The notes: generated from the letters alone by a model not told the origin. Positions 1-9,909 are shown, counted from the stretch's first letter. The stretch: 17,500 nucleotides of DNA from Stramonita haemastoma (GCA_030674155.1 CM060337.1:38097452-38114951); one strand, 5' to 3'. Made by a program: numbers and translations.

Positions 1-1132
1 ATGATAATTACTATGACCAGGTCTCTTCCAAATAAAGGGACAAGTTTGTGCATTTAACTTCAATCACTTTTGCTATTAACATGAAAACTCCCCCCCAAAA
101 AAAAAAACAACAACTGAAAGTTACCACCACTCTTCCATCCTACATCCCCTCCCCCCTCCCCTTTGTGTAAAATCCCTGCAATGACAAAGCCACCTCAAAC
201 CATATTCAAAGCAACACAATTGTCAAGCTTCACAGCTGTTGACCGATTATGATGACACATATGGATGGAGTACATATATATGAATGAGCAATAAGCAACA
301 ACAAAAGCATCAACATCAGTTCAGGAGATAAGCACAAATATTGACAATGTGTTTACATAGTTAACGAAAATGCTTCAGAGTACTGCAAAAGGTGATGCTT
401 CTAGAACTTCTGTGAGATTCATGTTTTGTATGTCTACTGTGTATAACTAATTCTACACCAAAAAACACAAAAGTGCAGATATGGTGCTAAAGCAGCAAAT
501 TGTCTCAACATAAAAGCATGTGTGATTACTGCCTATATTGTCTCACAAATGTGAAATTTCTGCACCCAGGGATGTTTTTTAAAAAAGTCAGTGTTATAGA
601 ATGTTCAGCAGGAAATTTACTCCTAGACAGACAATATTTCCATTACCAAATGTCACTGCTTAATCATGTTATAGATATACATATGTACCCAAGCCTCTCT
701 TAAAGTGCAAAAAAGAAACATTGAGAAAATAAAAAGATGCATGTGCAATACCATTCTTTGAGCAAATTTAAACATTAACGGCTGTGAAAACCCAGTCTGT
801 GAACAGTGTAAAAATAAACCAAAATGAAGCCTCAAAAGACTTTCAACTTCTAAAGAAAAAATAAATCTCTACATAAAACTACGGACAACTTTTTCAAATC
901 TTCAAGCAAACTGGACAACATTATCATTCAAAGAACATTTCTGTTGCAGTTAACTTATCACATAAACAAAATCTATCAACACAGCACGAAATGAGTGTAA
1001 AGCAAGGAAAACGGTAATTCACTGATTTTTTTTTTTTAATAGACAAAATCACATTGCCTCCAAAATGTGTGCCATTTGTAAGATTTTCAGCGACTTAGTA
1101 GACTTTTGGATTGACAGTTCCATAAAACATGC
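1..1132. other. AT-rich noncoding stretch
   Basis: I see no convincing exon, RNA gene or complex repeat here. Short A and C runs occur near 90-110 and 140-165 and a T run near 1026-1038. The small open frames at 500-703 and 653-835 have no exon-like codon use or splice borders. If the minus-strand gene of exon C continues leftwards, this would be its intron. Confidence 0.6.
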
Positions 1133-1366
1133 ACTGCACTACAGAGGAATCCACATGAAAATCCCTCTCACGTGTGCTGGGACAGTCTTGAAAACTAAAC
1201 CAGACACGATCTTGCCTTCAAAACAATCCTAAAAGTATTCTTCCTCACTGCACTACAGATAAACACACATGAAAAATCCCTCTCAAATGTGCAGGGACAG
1301 TCTTGAAAACGAAACCAGACATGATCCTGCCTTTGAAAAAACAGTCTTACAACTATTCTTCCTCAC
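1133..1366. repeat. 114-bp imperfect tandem duplication, two units
   Basis: Unit 1 (1133-1246) and unit 2 (1247-1366) both begin ACTGCACTACAGA and both carry CATGAAAA.TCCCTCTCA, then GGGACAGTCTTGAAAAC, then AAACCAGACA.GATC.TGCCTT, and end in TATTCTTCCTCAC. They differ by scattered substitutions and a few indels, so the duplication is not recent. Unit 2 ends about 130 bp from the exon C donor, inside what would be the intron after exon C on the minus strand. Confidence 0.85.
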
Positions 1367-1496
1367 ACGGCCACTTCCAGGCCAGCTCTTCCTGACACTT
1401 TCACCAGGCCCTGACTGTTCACAGACTGTTCTCCACACAGAAGGAGAAAGGGAGGGAAAGAAGTGCAAGGCAAGGCAGGCAGGCAGGGGGGATTAC

Positions 1497-1696
1497 CTGG
1501 GTAGGATGAGGGCTGATAGCTCGCCCCTTGCCCCTGCAGGTGGGGGTTCTGTGCTGCAGCAGCCAGCTGTGCCGCCAGCGTCTGCCCGTGATGAGCACAC
1601 AGCCCCTCCAGGCTAAAGGGCAGGTTGGCACCCCCACCACCACCTCCACCACCACCACCACCAGCCCCGTGCGTTCAGAGTAACGAAAGTGCACCA
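1497..1696 (-). CDS. Candidate exon C: Gly-rich then Ala/Gln-rich segment of an unrecognised protein
   Basis: On the minus strand the exon is preceded by a strong pyrimidine tract (complement of about 1700-1785) whose first AG is CCAG at 1698-1697. It ends with the donor CAG|GTAATC (GT at 1496-1495). The most protein-like frame gives a run of about ten glycines followed by ANLPFSLEGLCAHHGQ, TLAAQLAAAAQNPHLQ and GQGASYQPSSYP, with gene-like codon third positions. That frame meets TGA just after the acceptor. The first residues (VHFRYSERTG) are open only in the neighbouring frame, which enters at phase 1 and so fits exon B. One extra G in the GGGG at about 1669-1672 would join the two. As written, the entering frame stays open but becomes poly-Val and looks unnatural. 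The poly-Gly part is the (CCA)n tract at 1629-1668. The protein is unrecognised; the composition suits a disordered region of a nuclear regulator, which is inference. Confidence 0.6.
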
Positions 1697-1840
1697 CTGG
1701 CCGCGCGGGTAAGGGAAGGTGACGATGAACAGAGGAGTAGGGGACACAGCAGAAACAGAACAAAAAAAAAGAAGGGGGGGTTGTGACAAAACATCTAGCT
1801 AGGAGGGAGTGTGTGGGGAGTGTGGGGAGACAGCAGAGGG

Positions 1841-2050
1841 TTAACAACAGTTTGTCTGTGTGGGTGGTGGTTGTGACTGTTCTGGTTCAGCATTAGGAGG
1901 GAGGGAAGGAAGGGAAGGGAAGACTCCGTCATAGGGGACTACTTTTCTCTGAACTACTTTATGAAACACTGCGCCTTTAAGGATAACGCCAGCTTTCTTG
2001 TGCTTCTTCACAGCTCCAAGCTCCACTCTCACAGCAGTCAGTTTCCCCAT
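1841..2050 (-). CDS. Candidate first coding exon or short ORF, 69 codons, unrecognised
   Basis: The ATG at 2050-2048 has A at -3 and G at +4 and is the first ATG after a plausible core promoter at 2121-2183. The first 40 or so residues (MGKLTAVRVELGAVKKHKKA, then GVILKGAVFHKVVQRKVV) are basic and use ordinary codons. After that the frame turns into low-complexity Pro/Ser and stops at TAA, so a donor inside it would be expected. The GT dinucleotides in the good part are almost all at phase 0 and weak (AAA|GTAGTC, AAA|GTAGTT), while exon C needs phase 1. It could therefore be a short ORF, a leader, or a first exon spliced to something I do not see. I recognise no domain. Confidence 0.35.
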   Translation of the reverse strand: MGKLTAVRVELGAVKKHKKAGVILKGAVFHKVVQRKVVPYDGVFPSLPSLPPNAEPEQSQPPPTQTNCC

Positions 2051-2059
2051 TTTCAGCTC

Positions 2060-2185
2060 CTCTCAGCTGCTAATTAATCCATCCCATCCCAGCCCAGCCT
2101 AGGTGGGGGGCCAGCTGGTGCTATTTATAGCAGGAACTGACCGCACTTGGACTAGGTAAAAGTACAGGGTGCGCTAAATATAGCA
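2060..2185 (-). promoter_or_regulatory. Candidate compact promoter with twin CTA(A/T)4TAG boxes, TATA box and E-boxes
   Basis: Read on the minus strand, 2183-2174 is CTATATTTAG and 2130-2121 is CTATAAATAG. Both match the MEF2 consensus CTA(A/T)4TAG, and the second contains TATAAATAG, a good TATA box. CAGCTG E-boxes lie at 2117-2112 and 2069-2064. A start site 25-30 bp below the TATA box would fall near 2092-2098, giving a leader of about 45 bases before the ATG at 2050. MEF2 sites plus CAGCTG E-boxes are known from muscle enhancers and promoters, so muscle expression is a guess. AT-rich DNA can produce single MEF2-like boxes by chance; two plus a TATA role and a strong ATG context is less likely. 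Confidence 0.5.
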
Positions 2186-2189
2186 CTCT

Positions 2190-3646
2190 TGACTGAGTGG
2201 TGTTGGATTTGTGCACGGTGCTCTACAAGTCAGAAATACAGCTGTGAGAAAATACATACACTGTTTGTTTCATGGACAAAATGGTGCAACATTTTGGATC
2301 CAAAGTTTCAGAGAAAAGCACTCTGCTATGACAGGAGCCTTCAGACTAGTACCATGTTATATCTGACATCCAGAATTGGCATTAAAATGTTTTTAACATC
2401 TGTGAATGATTTACTGTTATGCAAGCTTGTACTTTTAAAAAGCAAATGCTGTTAAGCTGAAAGTATAAATGTTATCCCCTACACCCTCCTACCCCCTCCA
2501 AAAAGAAAAAGTCAACAGATGTTTAGTAATGCTGTTATTTCTCCTGTTGTGCTGAACAAAAAAAATCTTTATCTTTTCTGACAATTTTTTTTTCTGATGA
2601 CTAAAAGCATACAACACAGACCAATACATTTAACCACTTAAGGTCTAACTAAGCTGCAACAAGATGATAAGCTCATCAGGATAACAGTTAACCAACATAT
2701 CATACCTGCACAACTTCATTATTTTACTTTCTTTTAATAAAAAAAACCCATGTCTTAAAACATTATATTAGCAATTATGAAAATTCAAAAAATGATACAT
2801 TTGTGTATGTTCTCCACACATTACATGTTTCTGACATTCATCACTGATCCTGATCATTATGATCATTACACTGTTAACTATTTTCCTGTCCCATTGCTGA
2901 CCAGCAGTCAGTGCTTTGAAACAAAGCAGGAACCGAACTAGTGACCCATTACTGGGGGACTAATTACACACTGACAGCCACATGCATGCCATGCTCAAGT
3001 GATCATTCATTGCATTAGATTAAGGACAAAGTCAGAAACAAAACACACAGTAACATGGATAAAGCTGAATTAATTCACTGCATGCTACTCATAAGTAACA
3101 AATTATAATGGTAAACACTACTTTCCTGTTTTGCTCTCCATTAATTAAACATTCTTTTTCATTCCCCTCAGTCTCATCAAAGCTGCTGATGCTCAGTTGG
3201 CATCTACCTTTCTTGCTTCAAGTAAAAGACTGCTTTTATGCATCAGTTTGCTTTTTTTTTTTATAGAAAAAAAAATTCATTGATAGATGAACACAAATGA
3301 AGTATGCAATGAATTTTTTTTGGGAATAAAATCATGACAGATTTATGATAGATTTGTTACAATCATGATATTTTTTTTATATCAGATAAGTTACAAGACA
3401 CTTTCAGTACACACAGCATAAAATAAAATAAAAAACTGCATAGAGTTCACAGGGAGGTTTATGACTATTGAAACACCTTTCATGGTTCACGCACTGTTTC
3501 TTGGTTAAGTACATCATGATGCTTTTATCACTGACTTAGAAGTGTTTCATCAAATCACTTCATTTATCACTAAGCACATGCACACACTTCCTCTTTCCTT
3601 CCCCCTATCTCAAACAGTCATGCACCTCTCTCTTTAACTCAAGCAC
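2190..3646. other. AT-rich noncoding stretch
   Basis: There is no exon-like segment on either strand. Short poly-A and poly-T runs are common (2559, 2587, 3250-3275, 3370). The 88-codon frame at 2189-2455 lacks coding character. In the model with a minus-strand gene it is either the intron before exon C or the region upstream of the internal promoter. Confidence 0.6.
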
Positions 3647-3710
<64 letters not shown>

Positions 3711-3790
3711 CACATGACATGCTCTGACGTGTTAAAGATATTTTCCATCTACACTTGGTTATACCACACACACACACACACACACACACA
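3647..3790. repeat. (CA)n tracts at 3647-3706 and 3765-3790
   Basis: Two CA dinucleotide tracts are separated by about 60 bp of ordinary sequence. The minus-strand frame across them encodes alternating Cys-Val and is an artefact of the repeat. Confidence 0.95.
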
Positions 3791-4438
3791 GCAAGGGCAG
3801 TTACAAATGGCCAATACCGTACTTTTCTAGACTGATCAATCAAAGCAGAAATCCAGGAGCACAGTGCCTGCATCACAGCAAACGACAAGAAATATGTGTA
3901 GAACAAACACAGGACCATTTTGACCTCTGATGCTATTGATAGCCAGTGAGAATGACCACAGTTGCCTGTAGAAGAGACTGGTTTTCTGTTCTTTCAACTA
4001 AACGGACACTGCTAGCTTATTTCTTCTACTTTCTAACAATGTAGCTGACATGACAAAGCCCTGTAGCACACAGATTTCAAAAACTGGAGCAACATATTGG
4101 CAACTCCTTTTTCCTTTCTTTGTTAAAATATTTTTTTATAAATAGTGTAAATTTTTCCCCTTTCTTCTTTTCTATTTCTTGTTTCTGAAGGCTAGTAGAT
4201 TGCATTTCATATTTTTGTTACTATGTTACCTGTGTTAAGTATCAACACCATGTGATTCACTTCACTTTAATATCAAAATCAACCAGTCTTAGTCAGAGCT
4301 AAAAGACTGGCATTTGCAATGAAAGGAGTTACTGTAATACCAGTGTCAGGAGCATTTGGAAATAATAAACATCCATAATCACAACCTCCCTACTCCTTAG
4401 TATGAGAATGTGTAATTATTAAAGAAAAAAACCCAAGA
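3791..4438. other. AT-rich noncoding stretch
   Basis: No open frame, splice-like border or internal repetition stands out. Short T runs occur near 4130-4160. Confidence 0.6.
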
Positions 4439-4459
4439 CCCCCCCCCCCCCCCCCCCCC
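4439..4459. repeat. Poly-C run of 21
   Basis: An uninterrupted run of C follows AAGA and ends at TCCCATATAG. Its exact length is likely uncertain in the assembly. Confidence 0.95.
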
Positions 4460-4677
4460 TCCCATATAGATGCAAAATAGGAGTTTCCAGATAAAGATTT
4501 CTGTTCAAACATCTACACACTAAGAAAACTCAGAACAAAAGCAAAGTAATGTAAGTTGAAGAAAAAGTTTTGTTTTTTATAATTGAAAAGAAAAACAAGC
4601 AAGCAAGATAGCAAGCAAATGAACAATAGCAGATATTACTTTTCAACCCATAGTCTTTTTTTTTTTTTTCACTATGT

Positions 4678-4973
4678 GAAAATGATAATCAACTTTATTC
4701 AATACTCCCTACCTGAAAATGATAATCAACTTTATTTAGTACTCCCTACCTGAAAACAATAATCAACTTTATTTAGTACTCCCTACCTGAAAATGATAAT
4801 CAACTTTATTTAGTACTCCCTACCTGAAAACAATAACCAACTTTATTTAGTACTCCCTACCTGAAAATGATAATCAACTTTATTTAATACTACCCACCTG
4901 AAAATGATTATCAACCTTACCTAACATTCACTATATAAAAACAGTAATCAACTTTATTAATATATGTTTATCT
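4678..4973. repeat. 37-bp minisatellite, eight units
   Basis: Units start at 4678, 4715, 4752, 4789, 4826, 4863, 4900 and 4937. The pattern is GAAAATGATAATCAACTTTA followed by TTTAGTACTCCCTACCT. Units 1-6 are nearly identical and units 7-8 are diverged, as expected at the edge of an array. The variant GAAAACAATAA replaces GAAAATGATAA in units 3 and 5. On the minus strand each well-preserved unit carries AATAAA and an AG|GTAGGG donor-like site. Confidence 0.95.
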
Positions 4974-5303
4974 ATATTTTTTCATGGTTTAATCAGGTCT
5001 ACCACACTGATGACTGTTCTTACAGCTGTCAGTTCCCTCACAGGACTTTCCTGTCCTCTACCACAACGATGACGCTTTCTACAAGCCTCCCTCTCCCTAA
5101 CAGGATTTTCTTCAGGAAGAATTTTATTAACCACGAACAAAGCCCCAAGAGGTCCTCTTGTCCCCAACGTTTGTGACCTCATGGTGGCCTCAGCATTGAT
5201 AAGTCTCTCCCAGAACTACTGGTTCTGGAGTATGACAAAGGAAGACCTGGGTGTGGGGTGGCTGTGTGTGGTAACATCAGCATAATGTTGTTTAAATTTT
5301 TCG
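4974..5303. other. Unrecognised single-copy stretch
   Basis: This stretch is more balanced in composition than its surroundings and has frames on both strands (plus 4964-5176, minus 5182-4982). Neither shows a clear splice pair, and I recognise neither product. It could be an old transposon remnant or ordinary intron. Confidence 0.3.

Positions 5304-5304
<1 letters not shown>

Positions 5305-5345
<41 letters not shown>
5305..5345. repeat. (TA)n tract
   Basis: About 20 TA units lead into a T run of 11. It can form a hairpin or cruciform. Confidence 0.95.
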
Positions 5346-5353
<8 letters not shown>

Positions 5354-5570
5354 TTAGACATCAGCATAGTTAGCATGGCAGCAGTACCATTCAAATGTTA
5401 CACAAAAAAGAGGCAGCGATAAAACAAAATTGTTTAAAAACTTTTTATATATTTTTTATAAATCTATCTTTTTTCTTTGTTGATATTTGCATCTGAGACA
5501 TGCAAAATCTTTAAACAATTTATAGGGAAAAAAAATCTTTAAATGTACAGATTAAAGATATGTGCAAGAG

Positions 5571-5733
5571 ATAACCCCCTCAAAAAAAGCAAGCATACTT
5601 TTTTTCCATACACAACTCTTCAATAGATAACCCTCCCAAAAAAGCAGGCATACTTTTTTCCATACACAACTCTTCAATAGATAACCCTCCCAAAAAAGCA
5701 GGCATACTTTTTTCCATACACAACTCTTCAATA
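5571..5733. repeat. 54-bp minisatellite, three units
   Basis: Units at 5571-5626 (56 bp), 5627-5680 and 5681-5733 share ATAACCCTCCCAAAAAAGCA, GGCATACTTTTTTCCATACA and CAACTCTTCAATAG. Units 2 and 3 are identical over nearly their full length, so this expansion is recent. Because 54 is divisible by three, the minus strand reads an 18-residue repeat (SIEELCMEKSMPAFLGGL). The ORF (5819-5580) has no splice borders or other coding sign. Confidence 0.95.
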
Positions 5734-5996
5734 CAATGGGGAGGGGGATGGATTAAATATGAAAAGTGTTGGTCATGTCTATATCTACTACAAACCGTAA
5801 AGTGCAGAGCTAGAGACAATGAACACTGAGGGAGTTAGTAGTCAACAGAATGATGGCCAAACACCCAACACCATATCAGCCGGAAGAATACAAAAGACAA
5901 TCCAAACACACATCCATGTTAATGACAATGAAAAACCTATAAAAAAAAAAGTAGTACCAAAAGTACTGAATTTGTCTGCACGCAGGTTTAATGCTA

Positions 5997-5998
<2 letters not shown>

Positions 5999-6078
<80 letters not shown>

Positions 6079-6148
6079 GTGTGTGTGTGTTGTGTGTGTG
6101 TGTGTGTGTGTTGTGTGTGTGTGTGTGCGTGCATGCGTGTGTGTACGT

Positions 6149-6247
<99 letters not shown>

Positions 6248-6252
6248 ACGCG
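5999..6252. repeat. Interrupted (TG)n tract of about 250 bp
   Basis: A long TG repeat is broken by TTG steps and by a segment rich in GCGTGC and GCATGCG, ending in GCGCACGCGCGCATGCG near 6243-6260. Alternating purine-pyrimidine DNA of this length can adopt Z-DNA. All long Cys-Val and Thr-His frames here are artefacts. Confidence 0.95.
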
Positions 6253-6399
6253 CGCATGCGTGTGCATGTGTGCATGCATGCCCACACACGCAATCCAATA
6301 CAAGCTTGTGTGCATGTGTGTGTGTACACATACAAGGTAAGCGTATGCAAATACACATTCATGCACACACGACAGGTTTCTACATAGCTGTACACAGAC

Positions 6400-6590
6400 A
6401 CGTGTGCAACCACCCCAAGGCGAGTGTGAAAAAACCACTCCTTTACCTGACTGCATTTCAGGCATTGCTGAGGAGATGGGTTTGGAAGAGACAGACCCTA
6501 AAAAGACAGCGATGGACGACATACAATACTCAGAGCTTTGCCTTAGCCATCGTTTGGAAAACATTATCATGTATACAACACATGCGTAAA
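6400..6590 (+). other. Non-repetitive block with exon-like edges on both strands
   Basis: On the plus strand CTCCTTTACCTGACTGCATTTCAG (to 6461) is a good acceptor. The frame after it reads GIAEEMGLEETDPKKTAMDD then IQYSELCLSHRLEN and ends at TAA (6586-6588), so it could be an acidic terminal exon. On the minus strand the same block ends at CAGTCAG|GTAAAG, also a good donor, with an open frame containing SSIAVFLGSVSSKPISSAMP. Both cannot be coding. No AATAAA follows on the plus strand. The minus reading enters at phase 2 and leaves at phase 1, so it cannot sit between exons B and C. It could also be a piece of an interspersed repeat. Confidence 0.35.
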
Positions 6591-6594
6591 ATGA

Positions 6595-7160
<566 letters not shown>

Positions 7161-8066
7161 ATCCTGTACGTTTGAGCACTTAATGAGTTCTTCCACACTG
7201 AAATCAACAACACAATTTTCCCCCCACTGCCTTCCAAATGCATTTAGCAATGAGCATAACTCGTGGCAGTCAAAACACAAGATTTGTATTACCCAAAACC
7301 AACATGATGAACCCAGTCTGATTAAAGTGTCCATAGGTGTACTACATGGCTACACTGCATCACAACACTAATATCCAGTATACATAATCATACATCAAGA
7401 TACTACAAGACCAAATGATACTATTTACACACACAAGGGATTCAAAGGATGTAAAATAATGAGTGAATGAATGAAGGGAAGCAGAACTGAGGAAACTAGG
7501 AGGAACAAAAAAAGGTGGCTGAAATACACATAAGATTTCTCTTATTTCTAAATGATATGTGAAATACAACAACTCAATTCAAAGTAATAGGAAAACTGCA
7601 ACAACAACAAAAAGTAAATAAAAAGGATACAAAGTTTACTGTTCATGAATTTTTTGTAATTGTTTAAACTGTTATTAACATTATTATATACAAAAAAATT
7701 CCACTGGAAGAATATAAGTACTAGAGGAATTATTAATAAATAGATAAATACATAAATAAATAAATAAATATTTCTATATATATATCTAAATAATTCCTGC
7801 CATTACTTTTCTTATCTTTTTCTCATCATAACTAATAAAAGAAAAATTACATAACCCATACATAATTTTTCTAATATAATTAATAACAAGACAGATAACA
7901 CTAGGGTAAACTTTTTATATCATAAACTAAAAATCATTCTGTTAATAAAAAAAGCTATCATGTTAATAAAAACAATCATTATGTTATCCGAAAAGTTGGG
8001 TTTTCCCCCCCATAATAGCCCTTAAAAATCCTGTAATGTGAGATTACATTACCAGTGCATAGGTGC

Positions 8067-8069
<3 letters not shown>
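7161..8069. other. AT-rich noncoding stretch with short AAAT/TA repeats
   Basis: There is no exon-like segment. 7735-7785 is a (AAAT)n-like and TATATA cluster. Repeated TTAATAAA words occur near 7670-7740 and 7940-7970. The minus-strand frame at 7572-7360 is not convincing. Confidence 0.6.

Positions 8070-8145
<76 letters not shown>
8070..8145. repeat. (TA)n tract of about 75 bp
   Basis: A nearly perfect TA repeat that is self-complementary and can form a long hairpin. Length may be unreliable in the assembly. Confidence 0.95.
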
Positions 8146-8350
8146 TATATCCTCAATTTTTAAGCAGCTGCTTGTGGTAACAAATATTGTGGGGTTAGAA
8201 TGAGAACAAGAAACATTATGAAAATAACATTATTTTTCGATACTGACAACTGAGGACGGACACAATTTTATCTGCAGAATGAGAAATCTTCTGGTATGAC
8301 AAGCTTTCAGCCTGTCTTGTGCAACCTTCACAAAGCTGTGTGGGGGAAGT

Positions 8351-8646
8351 CATTCATTTATTCTTTTATATCGAGGATAACAGAATAAGCAATCATGTGC
8401 TTTTTTTCATCCGGTCCCCGTGTGTATGCAGTTTTGTAGTTCTTGTCATCTGTTCCCACCGGCACACAATGGCCTACTCTTACGAAAAGCGGAACAGGAT
8501 TTAACGTGTGCGCAAGATGTTCTGCGTGCGTTCGCACACGGGGCCTCGGTTTAAAGTCTCATCCGAAGGACTTTTCGGGGAGAGTGGAGTCAGTCACCTA
8601 CATCAAGACACTTGTAGACTTAACTAGCAGGAGACAGAATATCCTA
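8351..8646 (-). mobile_element. SINE family 1, copy 1 (body and tail; tRNA head missing)
   Basis: 8351-8594 matches 11570-11812 closely over the whole body, including TTTTATATCGAGGATAA, TGTTCCCACCGGCACA, GGCCTACTCTTA, GTGTGCGCAAG, TGCGTGCGTTCGCACA and CGGTTTAAAGTCTCATCCGA. The element is transcribed on the minus strand with its simple-repeat tail near 8351. Past 8594 similarity continues patchily (CTTAACTAGCAGGAGACAGA against GTTAACTCCAGGAGAAAAAA), then the tRNA-like head is lost. The copy was 5'-truncated or cut by the next element, which begins head to head with it. Confidence 0.8.
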
Positions 8647-8664
8647 ATGGTCAGGGGGAGGGGG

Positions 8665-8936
8665 AGGGGGGATAACCTGGGGGTTAGAATGTTGCACCTG
8701 TGATCTGACGGCCCTGGATTAAGTCAGCCACAGAGGAGACTGTTTCAGGAAAGTTTACCCTGGAGTTGATATCAGTACTGATTCCACTCCCTCAACAGTC
8801 CTTCAAATGAAACTATAAACCATGGCCGTGTTTTGCGAACAAATGCTAAACATCTTGTACATATGTTACAACTTGATCTTGCCTGTCTCATGAGTAGGCC
8901 ATTTTGTGCTGATAGGAATGGATAACATTTTTTAAA
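8665..8936 (+). mobile_element. SINE family 1, copy 2 (diverged, full-length-like, opposite strand)
   Basis: The element begins with a tRNA-like head on the plus strand. An A-box-like GATAACCTGGGGGTTAG lies at 8671-8687 and a decayed B-box GGATTAAGTCA at 8716-8726. Its body follows the minus-strand reading of the other copies in order: CCTGGAGTTGATATCAGT, TGATTCCACTCCC, AGTCCTTCAAATGAAACTAT, AAACCATGGCC, TGCGAACAAATGC, AACATCTTG and GAGTAGGCCATTTTGTGC. It is more diverged than copies 1 and 3, so it is an older insertion. Confidence 0.75.
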
Positions 8937-8940
8937 AAAA

Positions 8941-8954
8941 CTGCATGCATGCAG
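8941..8954. repeat. Perfect 14-bp palindrome
   Basis: CTGCATGCATGCAG reads the same on both strands. It sits directly after the end of SINE family 1 copy 2. No function can be assigned. Confidence 0.7.
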
Positions 8955-8987
8955 GTATTGTGTTTAGACACCATCCTTGAAGTCAGA

Positions 8988-9036
8988 AAGCAGCTATCTT
9001 CATGGTGGGTAAAAATGGTCGCATACACAAAATGGG
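8988..9036 (+). mobile_element. 3' fragment of SINE family 2
   Basis: AGCTATCTTCATGGTGGGTA followed by AAAATGGTCGCATACACAAA aligns with 14830-14875 of the family 2 copy (GGCTACCTTCAAAGTAGGCA and following GGTTGCATATGCAAAAT). Only the distal part is present. Confidence 0.5.
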
Positions 9037-9500
9037 GGGTAAAGGGAGTGGTTAGGGACATTTTGTTTGGTAAGAAACTACTATTCCTTTAAAAAAAAAC
9101 CCCAAAACTCTGAGGACAGAAACTTTCAAGTGCATTGCAGAAAAGCAGAGAGAGTGCTGTTTCCTATACATGTGCAGCTTATGGTATCATCCTCTTGTGG
9201 AGTCAGATGTATGACTGTGTTGTAAACAAATCAATAGCGTTGTCCAAAAATTAACATCTGACACTAACATGGATGACATCAGTAAAAAAGGAAACTGTTA
9301 CCCAAACGAAGGTGAGAAAGAGTGAAAGGTCTGTGCATTTACATACTGTTAAGGAGATTCAAGAAACATCAGCTACAAATCGTATAACCCCGTTACCCCT
9401 TTTTTCCTCCTTTTCTTTTGAAAAGAAGGAAGTGTAAGTGCATATCAATCTTGGCTAGGTTTTCTCCCCTGAATATCACACGAGATTAAATTATTATCAT

Positions 9501-9667
9501 TTTTTTTAATATGACATGAGATGATTTTGAATGGTACAATTGTTATTTCATCTGGTACATTGATTTTTGTGATATGAGATTGAAAAAAAGAAAAACAAAT
9601 TTTTTTTAATGACATGAGATGATTTTGAATGGTAAATTGTTATTTCATCTGGTACATTGATTTTTGT
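9501..9667. repeat. Direct duplication of about 65 bp with a 30-bp spacer
   Basis: 9501-9570 and 9601-9667 share TTTTTTTAAT, GACATGAGATGATTTTGAAT, GGTA.AATTGTTATTTCATC and TGGTACATTGATTTTTGT with only two small differences. The spacer has AAAAAAAG runs. Near-identity points to a recent local duplication. Confidence 0.9.
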
Positions 9668-9849
9668 AGCTGCTGTTTCTACTGGTACCATTTGTTTTTT
9701 CATTCATCCTACCCTGGTTTTTAATTTATGTGTTTAAGCTAACCCCCACTATCAGTTTTCTGTCCACTTGTGTTTGTCTTATCAAAGCAAACATCAGATG
9801 CAAAGGGGGTTATGCCACACAAGTGTGATATTTCCTTTCTAAAAACAAA

Positions 9850-9869
9850 CTGTCACTGTCTAAAAAAAA

Positions 9870-9909
<40 letters not shown>

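Noticed and set aside
1419..1847. 142-codon minus-strand ORF with poly-Val
   Set aside because: It reads through the pyrimidine tract and the donor of exon C; only the part inside 1696-1497 can be coding, and the Gly frame is more credible for most of it.
4678..4973. CRISPR-like regular repeat array
   Set aside because: The 37-bp units are directly abutting with no unique spacers, in an animal genome; it is a minisatellite.
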